Shown here: one piece after another, positions 43,495-53,154 of the stretch
Layout of the letters: each line of letters begins with the position of its first letter
How positions within the stretch are numbered: position 1 is the stretch's first letter
Source of the DNA: Geodermatophilus bullaregiensis
Lineage (GTDB): Bacteria > Actinomycetota > Actinomycetes > Mycobacteriales > Geodermatophilaceae
NCBI RefSeq assembly: GCF_016907675.1
Contig: NZ_JAFBCJ010000001.1
Location: 3,658,001 to 3,722,000 of the forward strand
DNA: 64,000 nucleotides
Direction of reading: 5' to 3'
Position numbers and translations under genes: made by a program
Notes under the pieces: model-generated
The model's input: only the letters and a program-made list of their open reading frames with translations
Databases searched by the model: none
What the model was told of the DNA's origin: nothing

Positions 43495-44379
43495 ATGCGC
43501 GTCAACTTCGTCCTCTCCGAGGTGGCCACCGGGCTGCGTCGCAACCTGACCATGACGGTCGCGATGATCCTGACCACGGCCATCTCGCTCGGCCTCATGG
43601 GCACCGGCCTGCTCATCGCCGGGATGATCTCCGACATGAAGGAGATCTACTACGACAAGGTGCAGGTCTCCATCTTCCTGGCCGACGGCGTCACCGACGA
43701 GCAGCGGTCGGCGATCGAGACCCAGCTGGCCGACTCGCCCGAGGTCGCCAACTACATCTACGAGTCCAAGGAGGAGGCCTACGAGCGCTTCCGGCAGCAG
43801 TTCTCCCAGCAGCCCGAGCTGGTCGAGAACACCCCGCCGGACGCGCTGCCGGAGAGCTTCCGGGTCGAGCTGGTCAACCCCGAGCGCTACGCGGTCGTCG
43901 CGGCGGAGTTCCCCAACGGGCAGAACGGCGTCGACCAGGTGCGCGACGAGGGCGACTTCCTCGACCGCCTGTTCAGCCTGCTCAACGGCGCCCGCAACGC
44001 GACGATCGCCGTCGCGGTGGTGCAGGCGCTGGCGGCCCTGCTGCTGATCTCCAACACCATCCAGCTGGCGGCGTTCAACCGGCGCAACGAGACCAACATC
44101 ATGCGGCTGGTCGGCGCCTCCCGCTGGTACACCCAGCTGCCGTTCATCCTGGAGGCGGCGCTCGCCGGCCTGATCGGCGCGCTGCTGGCCGTCGGCGGGC
44201 TGGTGCTGACCAAGGTGCTGTTCGTGGACAAGACGCTGGCCGGGCCGATCAAGGCCGGGATCATCCCGCCGGTCGACTGGGGCGCGATCGCCACGATCAG
44301 CCCGATCATCACCGCGGCCGGCGTGGGCCTGGCCGCCGTCGCCGCCTACGTGACGCTGCGCCTCTACGTCCGGCTCTGA
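43495..44379 (+). CDS. ftsX: Cell division membrane protein FtsX
   Basis: 294 residues. A first membrane helix (MTVAMILTTAISLGLMGTGLLIAG) is followed by a large extracellular loop (about 50-165) that in relatives binds a cell-wall hydrolase, then three C-terminal helices with AFNRRNETNIMRLVGASRWY between them, the FtsX-type permease motif. It forms the complex with FtsE. ACAGGGA lies before the ATG. Confidence 0.96.
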   Translation: MRVNFVLSEVATGLRRNLTMTVAMILTTAISLGLMGTGLLIAGMISDMKEIYYDKVQVSIFLADGVTDEQRSAIETQLADSPEVANYIYESKEEAYERFRQQFSQQPELVENTPPDALPESFRVELVNPERYAVVAAEFPNGQNGVDQVRDEGDFLDRLFSLLNGARNATIAVAVVQALAALLLISNTIQLAAFNRRNETNIMRLVGASRWYTQLPFILEAALAGLIGALLAVGGLVLTKVLFVDKTLAGPIKAGIIPPVDWGAIATISPIITAAGVGLAAVAAYVTLRLYVRL

Positions 44380-44428
44380 CCGCACGCGATCCCGCGCGTC
44401 AGGGGCCGGGAGCGGGTAAGTGTCGGGC

Positions 44429-45454
44429 ATGAGCGCGGTGGACGTCAGCGGGGTGCAGGAGCACGCGGCGGCCGGTGCGGAGGACGTGGACGTCGGGCGC
44501 GCCGACGTCCGGCCGGCCCTGCGCCGGCTCGGCGCCGTCGGGGCCCTCGGCGCCGAGGGCGACGACCCGACCAGGGCGCTGGTGTCCTCGGTGCGGCTGG
44601 TCCGCCAGGTGGCGGCGGTCTCCCTGGCCACGGCCTTCTCCATCTGGTCGCAGCGGATGGTGCTGGAGTACCTGCGCTTCTGCCCGCCGCCGGAGTCGGC
44701 GGCCGCCCTGGTGCGGCAGCTGCGGGCCGGGGAGGTGACCGGGGCGACCGCGCTCGCCCCGGCGGTGGCCGACCCCACCGGCCGCGGCGAGCTGCCCGTG
44801 TCCGCGCGGCCGGACGGCGACGGCTGGCGGCTGTCCGGGACGGTCGGCTGGGCGTCCAACCTCTTCGACGACGCGGTCGTCGTCGTCCCCGCGCGGGCGC
44901 CCGACGAGGGCCGGCTGGTGGTCCGGTTCCGGCGCACCGACGACGGCGTCACGCCCACCGAGCCGCACCGGCTGTTCGGGCTCAACGGCACCGGCACCGC
45001 CGGGCTGCACCTCGACGACGTCCGCGTGTCGCCCGAGCAGGTGCTCAGCGAGGACCTCACGTCGTTCATCGCGATGTGCCGGCCGACCAAGCTGCTCCTG
45101 CAGACCTCGCTCGCGGTGGGGCTGGCCGACGCCGCCCTGGCCGCCGCCGCGCGGCACGTCGGCGGCGTCCTGCGCACCGAGTACGACGACGTGGCCGCCG
45201 CCCGCGACGACGTCGGCCGCCGGATGGACGACCTCGCCGCCGACCGGGTGGGGGTCGGCCCCGGGGGCCTGGCCCGGCTGCGGCTGGCCGGCCTGGAGGT
45301 CGCCGCGGACGCCGTCCGGCTGGAGACGGCGGTCACCGGTGCGGGCGGGTACCGCGCCGGCACCGCCACCGCCCGCCGGGTCCGCGAGGCGGCGTTCCTC
45401 CCCGTGCAGGCGCCCACCTACGCCCAGCTCCGGCGCGAGGTCGCGTCGTCCTGA
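44429..45454 (+). CDS. Acyl-CoA dehydrogenase-like protein (short form)
   Basis: 341 residues. The middle beta domain is recognisable (GEVTGATALAPAVADPTGRG, WRLSGTVGWASNLFDDAVVVVPA, LFGLNGTGTAGLHLDDVRV). The N-terminal helical domain and the C-terminus are shorter than in typical enzymes (about 380), and I do not see the usual catalytic Glu context. It may be a divergent flavin dehydrogenase or hydroxylase. TAAGTG sits 6 nt before the ATG, a leaderless pattern. It lies between ftsX and smpB but is not part of that conserved set. Confidence 0.7.
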   Translation: MSAVDVSGVQEHAAAGAEDVDVGRADVRPALRRLGAVGALGAEGDDPTRALVSSVRLVRQVAAVSLATAFSIWSQRMVLEYLRFCPPPESAAALVRQLRAGEVTGATALAPAVADPTGRGELPVSARPDGDGWRLSGTVGWASNLFDDAVVVVPARAPDEGRLVVRFRRTDDGVTPTEPHRLFGLNGTGTAGLHLDDVRVSPEQVLSEDLTSFIAMCRPTKLLLQTSLAVGLADAALAAAARHVGGVLRTEYDDVAAARDDVGRRMDDLAADRVGVGPGGLARLRLAGLEVAADAVRLETAVTGAGGYRAGTATARRVREAAFLPVQAPTYAQLRREVASS

Positions 45455-45474
45455 CCCGGCAGTAACCTGGCGGC

Positions 45475-45951
45475 ATGCCGCGAGAGACCGGGCGCAAGCT
45501 CATCGCCCAGAACAAGAAGGCGCGGCACGACTACTCGATCCTCGACACCTACGAGGTCGGCCTGGTGCTCACCGGCACCGAGGTGAAGAGCCTGCGCGCC
45601 GGGCGCGCCTCGCTGGTCGACGGCTTCGCCACCGTCGACGACGGCGAGGTGTGGCTGCAGCACGTGCACATCCCGGAGTACACGCAGGGCACCTGGACCA
45701 ACCACGCCCCGCGCCGCAAGCGCAAGGTGCTCATGCACCGCGAGGAGATCGACAAGCTGATCGGCAAGACCCGCGAGGGCGGCCTGACGCTCGTGCCGCT
45801 CGACATGTACTTCAAGGACGGCAAGGTCAAGGCCACGCTCGCGCTGGCCAAGGGCAAGAAGTCCTACGACAAGCGGCACGACCTCGCCGAGCGGGACTCG
45901 CGCCGGGAGATCCAGAAGGCCTTCGGCCGCTACGTGAAGGGACGGCGGTAG
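45475..45951 (+). CDS. smpB: SsrA-binding protein SmpB
   Basis: 158 residues: [37 protein letters not shown] and the C-terminal [21 protein letters not shown], both diagnostic. SmpB binds tmRNA and brings it to stalled ribosomes. TAACCT (45463-45468) lies 6 nt before the ATG with no ribosome site, so the gene is probably leaderless. The partner tmRNA gene is about 9 kb downstream at 54525. Confidence 0.97.
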   Translation: MPRETGRKLIAQNKKARHDYSILDTYEVGLVLTGTEVKSLRAGRASLVDGFATVDDGEVWLQHVHIPEYTQGTWTNHAPRRKRKVLMHREEIDKLIGKTREGGLTLVPLDMYFKDGKVKATLALAKGKKSYDKRHDLAERDSRREIQKAFGRYVKGRR

Positions 45952-46877
45952 TGCGCGCAGTCGCCTACGACGAGTTCGGCGGCCCCGAGGTCCTGACCCT
46001 GCGCGACGACCTGCCCGACCCACCGGTCGGTCCCGACACCGTGCTGGTGCGGGTGCACGCCAGCGCGGTCAACCCGGTCGACCTGCTGATCCGGCAGGGC
46101 GGGCTGGCCGGCGCCTTCCCGCACCACTTCCCGATCGTCCCGGGCTGGGACGTCTCCGGGGTGGTCGAGGCGGCCGGCCCGGCGGTCGCCGGCTTCGCCG
46201 CCGGGGACGAGGTGTACGGCTACGTCCGCCGCGACGACGTCCAGTGGGGTACGGCGGCCGAGCTCGTGCCCGCGCCCCAGCGCTGCCTGGCGCACAAACC
46301 CTCGTCGCTGTCGTTCGCCGAGGCCGCCGGGGTGCCGCTGGCCGGGCTCACCGCCTACCAGGCGCTGACCGAGGCGCTCGAGGTCGGCGAGGGCGACCGG
46401 GTGCTGGTGCACCGCGCGGCCGGTGGCGTCGGGTTCTTCGCCGTCCAGATCGCCGTCGCGCTCGGCGCGCACGTCGTCGGCACCGCCGGTCCGCGCAACC
46501 ACGGCTTCCTCACCGACGCCGGGGTCGCCGAGGTGCTCGACTACTCCGCCGGCCCGATCAGCGGGCAGCTGTCCGAGCCGGTCGACGCCGTCCTCGACCT
46601 CGTCGGCGGCGACACCCTGGCCGACGCGCCGAAGCAGGTGCGCGACCCCGCCCGCGTCGCCAGCGTCGTCGACCCGTCGGTGAGGGAGACGGGCGGGCGC
46701 TACGTGTTCGTCCGGCCCGAGCACGAGCACCTCGAGGAGCTCGCCCGCATGGCCGACGCCGGGCAGCTGCGGGTGCCGGTGGCCCGGGCGTTCCCGCTGG
46801 AGCGGATCGCCGAGGCACAGGACCTGGTCGGCGGGGGCCACGTCCGCGGCAAGGTCGTCGTCACGCTGCGCTCGTGA
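45951..46877 (+). CDS. Zinc-less MDR reductase (quinone oxidoreductase-like)
   Basis: 308 residues: MRAVAYDEFGGPEVL, ASAVNPVDLLIRQGG, VPGWDVSGVVEAAG, HRAAGGVGFFAVQIAVALGA and C-terminal VRGKVVVTL. No zinc ligands. The GTG start shares its G with the TAG stop of smpB, so it is probably translated from the same mRNA. Substrate unknown. Confidence 0.85.
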   Translation: MRAVAYDEFGGPEVLTLRDDLPDPPVGPDTVLVRVHASAVNPVDLLIRQGGLAGAFPHHFPIVPGWDVSGVVEAAGPAVAGFAAGDEVYGYVRRDDVQWGTAAELVPAPQRCLAHKPSSLSFAEAAGVPLAGLTAYQALTEALEVGEGDRVLVHRAAGGVGFFAVQIAVALGAHVVGTAGPRNHGFLTDAGVAEVLDYSAGPISGQLSEPVDAVLDLVGGDTLADAPKQVRDPARVASVVDPSVRETGGRYVFVRPEHEHLEELARMADAGQLRVPVARAFPLERIAEAQDLVGGGHVRGKVVVTLRS

Positions 46878-46899
46878 CCGGGGGCAGGGTCACGGTCCG

Positions 46900-47793
46900 G
46901 TGAGCACGCCCCCGCCGGTCGACGACGACGACGTCCCGCGGTTCTGGCGGGAGCTGGGTCTGCCGGGCCTGGTCGACGTGCACGTGCACTTCCTGCCCGA
47001 GCGGGTGCAGGCCAAGGTGTGGGCCTACTTCGAGGCGGCGCAGACGCACTACGGCGCGGCCTGGCCGGTGCACTACCCGCTGCCGGAGGAGGAGCGGCTG
47101 GCCGTCCTGGAGCGGCTCGGCGTCCGCGCGTTCCCCACGCTGCCGTACCCGCACAAGGCCGGGATGGCCGGCTGGCTCAACGACTGGTCGGCCGGCTTCG
47201 CCGCCGCGCACCCGCAGGTGCTGCCCTCGGCGACGTTCTTCCCCGAGCCGGAGGCGCCGCACTACGTCGCCGAGGCGCTCGACCGCGGCGTGCGGGTGTT
47301 CAAGGTGCACGTGCAGGTGGGCGCCTTCGACCCGCGCGACCGGCTGCTCGAGCCGGTGTGGGCGCGGCTGGAGGAGACCGGCACGCCGGTGGTCATCCAC
47401 TGCGGGTCGGGCCCGCTGCGCGGTGAGCACACCGGCCCCGCCCCGATGACCGGCCTGCTCGAGCGCCACCCGCGGCTGCAGCTGGTCATCGCCCACCTCG
47501 GCATGCCGGAGTACCGGGCCTTCCTCGACCTGGCCGGGCGGTACGAGCGGGTGCACCTGGACACCACGATGTTCGCCACCGACTTCACCGAGCGGCTCAT
47601 GCCCTTCGACCCCGCCGACCGGCCGCGGCTGGCCGCGCTGCGCGAGAAGGTGCTGCTCGGCAGCGACTTCCCGTCGATCCCGTACCCCTACGCCGAGCAG
47701 CTGGCCGCGCTGGCCCGGCTCGACCTCGGCGACGAGTGGCTGCGGTCGGTGCTGTGGGCCAACGGCGCCCGCCTGTTCGGGATCGAGGGCTGA
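46900..47793 (+). CDS. Amidohydrolase-2 family metal-dependent hydrolase
   Basis: 297 residues, TIM barrel of the ACMSD-like family: metal-binding DVHVHF at the N-terminus, VIHCGSG, LVIAHLGMPEY and the terminal Asp in LLGSDFPSIPY. Family members hydrolyse or decarboxylate small cyclic or aromatic acids. GTG start 23 nt after the MDR gene; probably one operon. Confidence 0.8.
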   Translation: MSTPPPVDDDDVPRFWRELGLPGLVDVHVHFLPERVQAKVWAYFEAAQTHYGAAWPVHYPLPEEERLAVLERLGVRAFPTLPYPHKAGMAGWLNDWSAGFAAAHPQVLPSATFFPEPEAPHYVAEALDRGVRVFKVHVQVGAFDPRDRLLEPVWARLEETGTPVVIHCGSGPLRGEHTGPAPMTGLLERHPRLQLVIAHLGMPEYRAFLDLAGRYERVHLDTTMFATDFTERLMPFDPADRPRLAALREKVLLGSDFPSIPYPYAEQLAALARLDLGDEWLRSVLWANGARLFGIEG

Positions 47794-47941
47794 TGCCGCA
47801 CGGCACGCTCACCGCCGCCGTCCCGGGTACGCCCGACCCACCTGCAGCCAGGCCGCCGCAGGGGCACTAGGTCCCTGGTCCTGCGGCCCGTCCCGGTGTG
47901 GGCTCCGAGCCGACCCGCTGCCCCGCCGGGGAGGACCGGAC

Positions 47942-48847
47942 ATGACCGACACACCCGCCGACACCCGGCCCGACCGGCTCGTCGCCGTCGAGGAGGGCGA
48001 GGTCACCGTCGCCGGCGTCCGCTCGCCGTACCTGCACGCCGGCCCGGCCGACGCCGACGAGGCCGTCGTGTTCGTGCACGGCAACCCGGGCCCGGCCGAG
48101 GACTGGCGGCGCCTCCTCGCCCGCACCGGCGCCTTCGCGCGGGCCGTCGCCCCGGACATGCCCGGCTTCGGCGGCGCGGACAAGCCCGACTCGTTCGTCT
48201 ACACGGTCGACGGCTACGCCCGGCACCTCGCCGGCGTCCTCGACGGGCTCGGCATCCGCCGCGCGCACCTGGTGCTGCACGACTTCGGTGGGGCCTGGGG
48301 ACTGTGGTGGGCGGCCGACCACCCCGACCGGTTCGCCAGCGCCACCCTCGTGGGCATCGGCGTGCTGCGCGGTTACCGCTGGCACTCCCTGGCGCGGATC
48401 TGGCGCACCTCGGGCGTCGGCGAGGCGTTCTTCCGCGCCAGTTCCCTGCCGGCGCCGCGGTGGCTGGCGCGGCGCGGCAGCCCGCCCGGCCTGCCGGACG
48501 ACGCGGTCGAGCGGCTGGGCCGGGGCTTCCGGGACCCCGGCACGCAGCGCGCCGTCCTCCGGCTGTACCGGGCCACCGACATGGCCGCGGTCGCCGAGGA
48601 CCTGCACAAGCGGCTGCAGGGCAGCGACCGGCCGGTGCTCGCGGTGTGGGGACGGCGCGACCCCTACCTGCCGGTGGCCTACGCCGAACGGCAGCGCGAG
48701 ACGTTCCCGCGGGCGGAGGTGGTCGTGCTCGACGGCAGCGGGCACTGGCCGATGCTCGACGACCCCGTCGGCCTGGAGGCGACCGTCCTCCCGTTCCTCG
48801 AGCGGGTGACCAGCACGAGCCGCACCCCGGTCGCCGGGCCCGGCTGA
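47942..48847 (+). CDS. Alpha/beta hydrolase with Asp nucleophile (epoxide hydrolase/haloalkane dehalogenase-like)
   Basis: 301 residues. HGNPGP forms the oxyanion hole, the nucleophile elbow is LHDFGG with Asp instead of Ser, the acid is in WGRRDPYLP and the base in SGHWPMLD. An Asp nucleophile points to epoxide hydrolase or haloalkane dehalogenase activity rather than esterase. Without the cap residues checked the two cannot be separated. GGGGAGG precedes the ATG. Confidence 0.8.
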   Translation: MTDTPADTRPDRLVAVEEGEVTVAGVRSPYLHAGPADADEAVVFVHGNPGPAEDWRRLLARTGAFARAVAPDMPGFGGADKPDSFVYTVDGYARHLAGVLDGLGIRRAHLVLHDFGGAWGLWWAADHPDRFASATLVGIGVLRGYRWHSLARIWRTSGVGEAFFRASSLPAPRWLARRGSPPGLPDDAVERLGRGFRDPGTQRAVLRLYRATDMAAVAEDLHKRLQGSDRPVLAVWGRRDPYLPVAYAERQRETFPRAEVVVLDGSGHWPMLDDPVGLEATVLPFLERVTSTSRTPVAGPG

Positions 48848-48910
48848 CGACGCGGGCCCGGTCCCGGAACCCGGTCGCCCTGCGGGTCCGGCGTCCCTAC
48901 CCTGCGGTCC

Positions 48911-49912
48911 GTGCTCGCTCTCGACGTCCCCGGTCTCCCCGACGGGCTAATCGCCCGCCGGCTCACCCTCGCCGACGCGGACGCCGCCGCCGCGCTGCTC
49001 GCGGCCGCCGAGGCCGTCGACGACACCGGCGAGCACGAGGACGCCGCCGACCTGACCGAGTGGTGGGGTCGCGAGCTGGTCGACCTGCCCCGCGACGGCG
49101 TGGCGGTGCTGGCCGGCGAGGGCCGGCTCGTGGCCTGGGCGACGTCGATCGCCCCGCGCGGCGGCCGCGACGCCCTGCGCATCTGGTCGGAGGGTCGGGT
49201 GCACCCGGAGGCGCGCGGCCGCGGGATCGGCCGGGCGCTGGTTGCCTGGCAGGTGCGCCGCGGCACCGAGCAGCACGCCGAGCACGCCCCGCCCGGGTTG
49301 CCCGGCCGGCTCGTCGCGTCGGCGTACCCGGCGATGGCCTCGGCCGCGCGGGTGTTCGAGCGTGCGGGGTTCACCGCCGAGCGCTGGTACCACACGATGG
49401 AGCGCGACCTGGCCGACGTGCCGGAGGGGCGCCCGGCGCCCGGCGTGGAGCTGGTGCCGTTCACCTGGGACCGCGACGACGAGGTCCGGCGCGCGCACAA
49501 CGCCTCGTTCACCGCCCACCACGGCTCCACCGAGCGCGACGAGGTGGCCTGGCGCAGCTGGTTCACCGGCCAGCGGTCGTTCCGGCCCGAGCTGTCGGTG
49601 CTCGCCCTCGTCGACGGCGCCGTCGCCGGTTACGTGCTGGCCTACGTCTACGAGGCCGACACCCGCGCCACCGGCGTCGCCACCACGCACCTCGGCCAGA
49701 TCGGCGTGCTGCCGCCGGCCCGGGGGAGGGGCGTGGCGACGGCGGCCATCGCGGCAGCGCTGTCCGCCGCGGCGGAGGCCGGCTGCGGGCGGGCCGCCCT
49801 CGACGTCGACACGGGCAACACCACCGGGGCCCTCGGGCTCTACGAGCGGGTCGGCTTCCGGCCCGTGCGCACCCGGACGGCGTGGGCGTACCCGCTGGCG
49901 CCGCTCGGCTGA
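48911..49912 (+). CDS. Tandem GNAT acetyltransferase (MshD-like layout)
   Basis: 333 residues with two GNAT domains. The acetyl-CoA loop appears in each: HPEARGRGIGRALV and LPPARGRGVATAAI. Mycothiol synthase MshD has the same double layout, but many actinobacterial tandem GNATs have other roles, so I leave the symbol blank. TACCCT (48898-48903) lies 7 nt before the GTG; leaderless. Confidence 0.8.
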   Translation: MLALDVPGLPDGLIARRLTLADADAAAALLAAAEAVDDTGEHEDAADLTEWWGRELVDLPRDGVAVLAGEGRLVAWATSIAPRGGRDALRIWSEGRVHPEARGRGIGRALVAWQVRRGTEQHAEHAPPGLPGRLVASAYPAMASAARVFERAGFTAERWYHTMERDLADVPEGRPAPGVELVPFTWDRDDEVRRAHNASFTAHHGSTERDEVAWRSWFTGQRSFRPELSVLALVDGAVAGYVLAYVYEADTRATGVATTHLGQIGVLPPARGRGVATAAIAAALSAAAEAGCGRAALDVDTGNTTGALGLYERVGFRPVRTRTAWAYPLAPLG

Positions 49913-49938
49913 CGCGGCCGCTGGCTAGGGTGCGGGGC

Positions 49939-50820
49939 ATGGTCAGCGTCGATCAGCCCGCGTCCCCGGACCCCGCCGCCGTCGGCCGCGCGCACCGCGC
50001 CGTCGAGCCGCTGCACAACCACGTGTACTTCGTGCCGGAGACCGAGCAGCACCTCACGGCGGCCGGGCTGCGGCCGGGTCGGATGGTCTACTTCGCCGGC
50101 CGGTCGGCCGCGATGGGCGCGGTCGGCCCGGGCGTGGTGACGGCGACGTTCGCCAACTTCTCGCCGGCGGTCGTGGCCCGGCACGTCCCGCGGGCGTGGA
50201 CCCTGGCCTCGCCCGAGCAGGTGGTGACCGCGCGCCTCGCGGCCGCGCGCGCGTCGCTCACCCGGCTGCTCGGCGGCGAGGAGGCCGCGGCCGCGCCGGA
50301 GGTCGCCGAGCTGGGCGGCCTGCTCGCCGAGGCGTGCACGGTGCTGACCGCCGAGGGCCGCCCGCTCTACGCCGGGCACGCCGACCTGCCCTGGCCCGAG
50401 GACCCGGTCGGCCGGCTGTGGCACGGCGCCACCCTGCTGCGGGAGTGGCGCGGTGACGCGCACGTCGCCGTCCTGGTCCGGCACGGGCTGTCGGGGATGG
50501 AGGCGCTGCAGACCCACGTCGCCACCGGCCGGGCCTTTCTCGAGCCGGTCGCGCAGACGCTGCGCGGGTGGACCGACGAGGAGTGGGCCGCCGGCTGGGC
50601 GCGGCTGGCCGAGCGCGGCCTGGTCGCCGAACGCACCCTCACCGAGGCGGGGCAGACGCTGCGGGCCGACCTCGAGGCGGAGACCGACGCGCTGTCCACC
50701 GCGCCCTGGGTGCACCTCGGGCCCGAGCGGACGGCGCGCGTGGTCGAGCTCGGCAAGCAGCTGTCGGGCACGGTCGTCGCGGCCGGCGCCTACCCCGCCG
50801 GGGTCTTCGCCGGCCGGTGA
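49939..50820 (+). CDS. SCO6745-like helix-turn-helix-type protein
   Basis: 293 residues. The sequence VEPLHNHVYFVPETEQHLTAAGLRPGRMVYFAGRSAAMGAVGPGVVTATFANFSPAVVARHVPRAW is a hallmark of actinobacterial SCO6745-type proteins. The C-terminal part resembles a winged helix (DEEWAAGWARLAERGLVAERTLTEAGQTLRADLEAETD). Biochemical role unknown. TAGGGT (49926-49931) lies 7 nt before the ATG; leaderless. Its stop overlaps the next gene. Confidence 0.75.
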   Translation: MVSVDQPASPDPAAVGRAHRAVEPLHNHVYFVPETEQHLTAAGLRPGRMVYFAGRSAAMGAVGPGVVTATFANFSPAVVARHVPRAWTLASPEQVVTARLAAARASLTRLLGGEEAAAAPEVAELGGLLAEACTVLTAEGRPLYAGHADLPWPEDPVGRLWHGATLLREWRGDAHVAVLVRHGLSGMEALQTHVATGRAFLEPVAQTLRGWTDEEWAAGWARLAERGLVAERTLTEAGQTLRADLEAETDALSTAPWVHLGPERTARVVELGKQLSGTVVAAGAYPAGVFAGR

Positions 50821-51350
50821 GCGCCCGCCTGCCCGAGGCCCCCGACGACGGGCCGGCCGCCGACCTGCTGCGCGCCCGCCGGGGCGGCGTCCTGACCACG
50901 CTCGACCGGCTGCTGCTGCACAGCCCGCCGGTGGCCGAGGGCTGGAACGCGCTGCTCGGCGCCCTGCGCGGCGCCACGACGCTGCCGGCCGACCTGCGCG
51001 AGCTGGTGGTGCTGCGGATCGCCGTCCTCAACCGGGCCGAGTTCGAGTGGACCTCGCACGCGCCGATCGCCCGCCGCGCCGGGCTCACCGACCTGCACCT
51101 GCGGGTGCTCCGGAGCGACGACGCCCTCGCCGAGCCGGTCTGGTCGCCGGTGCGGGCCGCCGTCCTCGCCTTCACCGACGCCTCGACCCGCAGCGTCGCC
51201 GTCCCCGACGCGGTGTTCGCCGCGCTGCGCCCGCACCTCGACGAGCGGCAGGTCGTGGAGCTCGCCGTGCTGGTCGGCGGCTACGCGATGGTGTCCCGGT
51301 TCCTCGTCGCCCTCGACGTCCCGCCGTCGGACGGGGAGGTTCCCGGCTGA
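50817..51350 (+). CDS. Carboxymuconolactone decarboxylase-like protein
   Basis: 177 residues in the CMD/AhpD fold: LLHSPPVAEGWNALLGALRGATTLPADLRELVVLRIAVLNRAEFEWTSHAPIARRAGL. It lacks the CxxC pair of AhpD peroxidases, so a decarboxylase or other role is more likely than peroxide reduction. GTGA overlap with the SCO6745-like gene. Confidence 0.8.
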   Translation: MSARLPEAPDDGPAADLLRARRGGVLTTLDRLLLHSPPVAEGWNALLGALRGATTLPADLRELVVLRIAVLNRAEFEWTSHAPIARRAGLTDLHLRVLRSDDALAEPVWSPVRAAVLAFTDASTRSVAVPDAVFAALRPHLDERQVVELAVLVGGYAMVSRFLVALDVPPSDGEVPG

Positions 51351-51362
51351 CCCGTTCCTCCT

Positions 51363-51394
51363 TATGGTCTGGATCACAGTCCAGGGGAGGCGAC
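51363..51394 (+). promoter_or_regulatory. Promoter and possible operator of the SLC13 gene
   Basis: TATGGT (51363-51368) is a good -10. A dyad, CTGGA-N6-TCCAG (51369-51384), follows directly and would cover the transcription start. GGGGAGG then forms the ribosome site. The dyad could bind a repressor; the family is not clear. Confidence 0.45.
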
Positions 51395-53008
51395 ATGACC
51401 ACGACCGACCGCCGGCCCGGATCCGGGCAGCGCACCGACGTCGACGCCGCGTTCCGCGGCTCGGCCACCTACCGCAGCCTCGGCGAGCAGCAGCTCAGCC
51501 CCGCGGAGGAGCGCTTCGAGAAGGGACGCCGCACGGTCGGGCTGTTCCTCGCGCCCGTCGTGACGATCGTCTTCGCCCTGCTGCCGCTGGACCTGCCGCG
51601 CGACCAGCACCTGCTGGCCGCGGTCCTGCTGGGCGTCATCGTCCTGTGGATCACCGAGCCGGTGCCGATCCCGATCGGCGGGCTGATCGGCGTCGGCGCC
51701 ATCGCCGTGCTCGGCGTCGTGCCGGCCGACGACGCGGTCGGCCCGCTCGGCTCGACGACGGTGTTCACCTTCATCGGCGCCTTCATCCTGGCCGCGGCCA
51801 TGCTCAAGCACGGCGTGGCCCGGCGCTTCGCCATGGCGATCCTGTCGCTGCGCTGGGTCGGCGGCTCGACCGCGCGGGTGGTCATCGCGTTCGGGCTGAT
51901 CACCTGCCTGCTCTCGGCGTTCGTCTCCAACACCGCCACCGTCGCGATGCTGCTGCCCACCGCGATCGGCATCCTGTCGGTGATCGCCAAGCTGCTGCAG
52001 GACAAGGAGCTGGTCGCGCCGGACTTCGACCCGCTGCGGCTGCGGGTGGGCGTCGCGCTGATGCTGATGCTGGCCTACGGCGCGAGCGTGGGCGGGCTGA
52101 TCACCCCGGTGGGCACGCCGCCCAACCTCATCGGCCGCGGGCTGATCGAGGAGGCGACCGGGGAGCGGATCGGGTTCCTCCAGTGGATGCTGATGGCGCT
52201 GCCGATCTGCGCGCTGATGTTCGTGGCGCTGGCCGCCGTCCTCCTGCTGCTCAACCGGCCGGAGATCAAGCGCATCGAGGGCGTGCACGAGTACGTGCGG
52301 GCCGAGCGCGCCGAGTTGGGCCCCGTCTCGCGGGCGGAGAAGAACACCCTGGTCGCCTTCGGCGTCACCGTGGCGCTGTGGATCTTCCCCGGCGTCATCG
52401 CGCTGACCGCCGGGACCGAGTCCGACCTCTACACGACGATCAGCGACCGGATCGACGAGGGCATCGTCGCCGTCCTCGGGGCCTCGCTGCTGTTCCTGCT
52501 GCCCACCGACTGGAAGCGCCGGGAGTTCACCCTCAACTGGTCGGACGCCGCGAAGATCGACTGGGGCACGATCCTGCTGTTCGGCACCGGGATCATCTTC
52601 GGCTCGCTGCTGGCCGACACCGGCCTGGCCGAGACCATCGGCAACGCCTCGGCCGACACCCTCGGGCTGACGAGCACCTTCGCGATCACGATCTTCGCGG
52701 TGATCCTCGCGATCATCATCTCCGAGACCACGAGCAACACCGCCTCGGCCGCCGTCGTGGTGCCGATCGTCATCCCGGTGGCGGTGGCCGCGGGGATCAA
52801 CCCGTTCGTGCCGGCACTCGCGGCGACCTTCGCGGCCTCCTTCGGGTTCATGCTGCCGGTGTCGACGCCGCAGAACGCGATCGTCTACGGCTCCGGCGTC
52901 GTGCCGATCACCAAGATGATCCGCTCGGGCATCTCCTTCGACGTCCTCGGCGCGCTGCTGATCGTCGTGCTGCTCCCGGCGATGGTCGGCCTCGTCCTCG
53001 ACGTCTGA
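51395..53008 (+). CDS. SLC13/DASS-family divalent anion:sodium symporter
   Basis: 537 residues with about 11-12 membrane helices. Both substrate-site SNT motifs are present, VSNTATVAMLLP and TSNTASAAVVVP, as are VGTPPNLIG and LPVSTPQNAIVYGSG. Relatives such as VcINDY import C4-dicarboxylates, citrate or sulfate with sodium. A ~60-residue charged N-terminus is extra. Substrate not determined. Confidence 0.88.
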   Translation: MTTTDRRPGSGQRTDVDAAFRGSATYRSLGEQQLSPAEERFEKGRRTVGLFLAPVVTIVFALLPLDLPRDQHLLAAVLLGVIVLWITEPVPIPIGGLIGVGAIAVLGVVPADDAVGPLGSTTVFTFIGAFILAAAMLKHGVARRFAMAILSLRWVGGSTARVVIAFGLITCLLSAFVSNTATVAMLLPTAIGILSVIAKLLQDKELVAPDFDPLRLRVGVALMLMLAYGASVGGLITPVGTPPNLIGRGLIEEATGERIGFLQWMLMALPICALMFVALAAVLLLLNRPEIKRIEGVHEYVRAERAELGPVSRAEKNTLVAFGVTVALWIFPGVIALTAGTESDLYTTISDRIDEGIVAVLGASLLFLLPTDWKRREFTLNWSDAAKIDWGTILLFGTGIIFGSLLADTGLAETIGNASADTLGLTSTFAITIFAVILAIIISETTSNTASAAVVVPIVIPVAVAAGINPFVPALAATFAASFGFMLPVSTPQNAIVYGSGVVPITKMIRSGISFDVLGALLIVVLLPAMVGLVLDV

Positions 53009-53154
53009 CCGGGGGGTGAACGGAGAGGGAAGTCATCCCTCCGGACCGGCCGGGTCGGCGCGCGCGTGTCACGATGGACGACGGCCCGCGGGACGACGCC
53101 GGCCACCGCTGACGGGAGGGAGGGCGAGCGCCGTGCGCAGCGAACCTCCCAGTC

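Noticed and set aside
47865-47885. DosR-box-like GGGCACTAGGTCCC before the alpha/beta hydrolase gene
   Set aside because: Only about 9 of 14 positions fit the GGGACT-AGTCCC dyad, and the half-sites are not symmetric.
48911-49912. Naming the tandem GNAT protein mshD
   Set aside because: The double-GNAT layout is shared by many proteins, and I could not confirm mycothiol synthase-specific residues.
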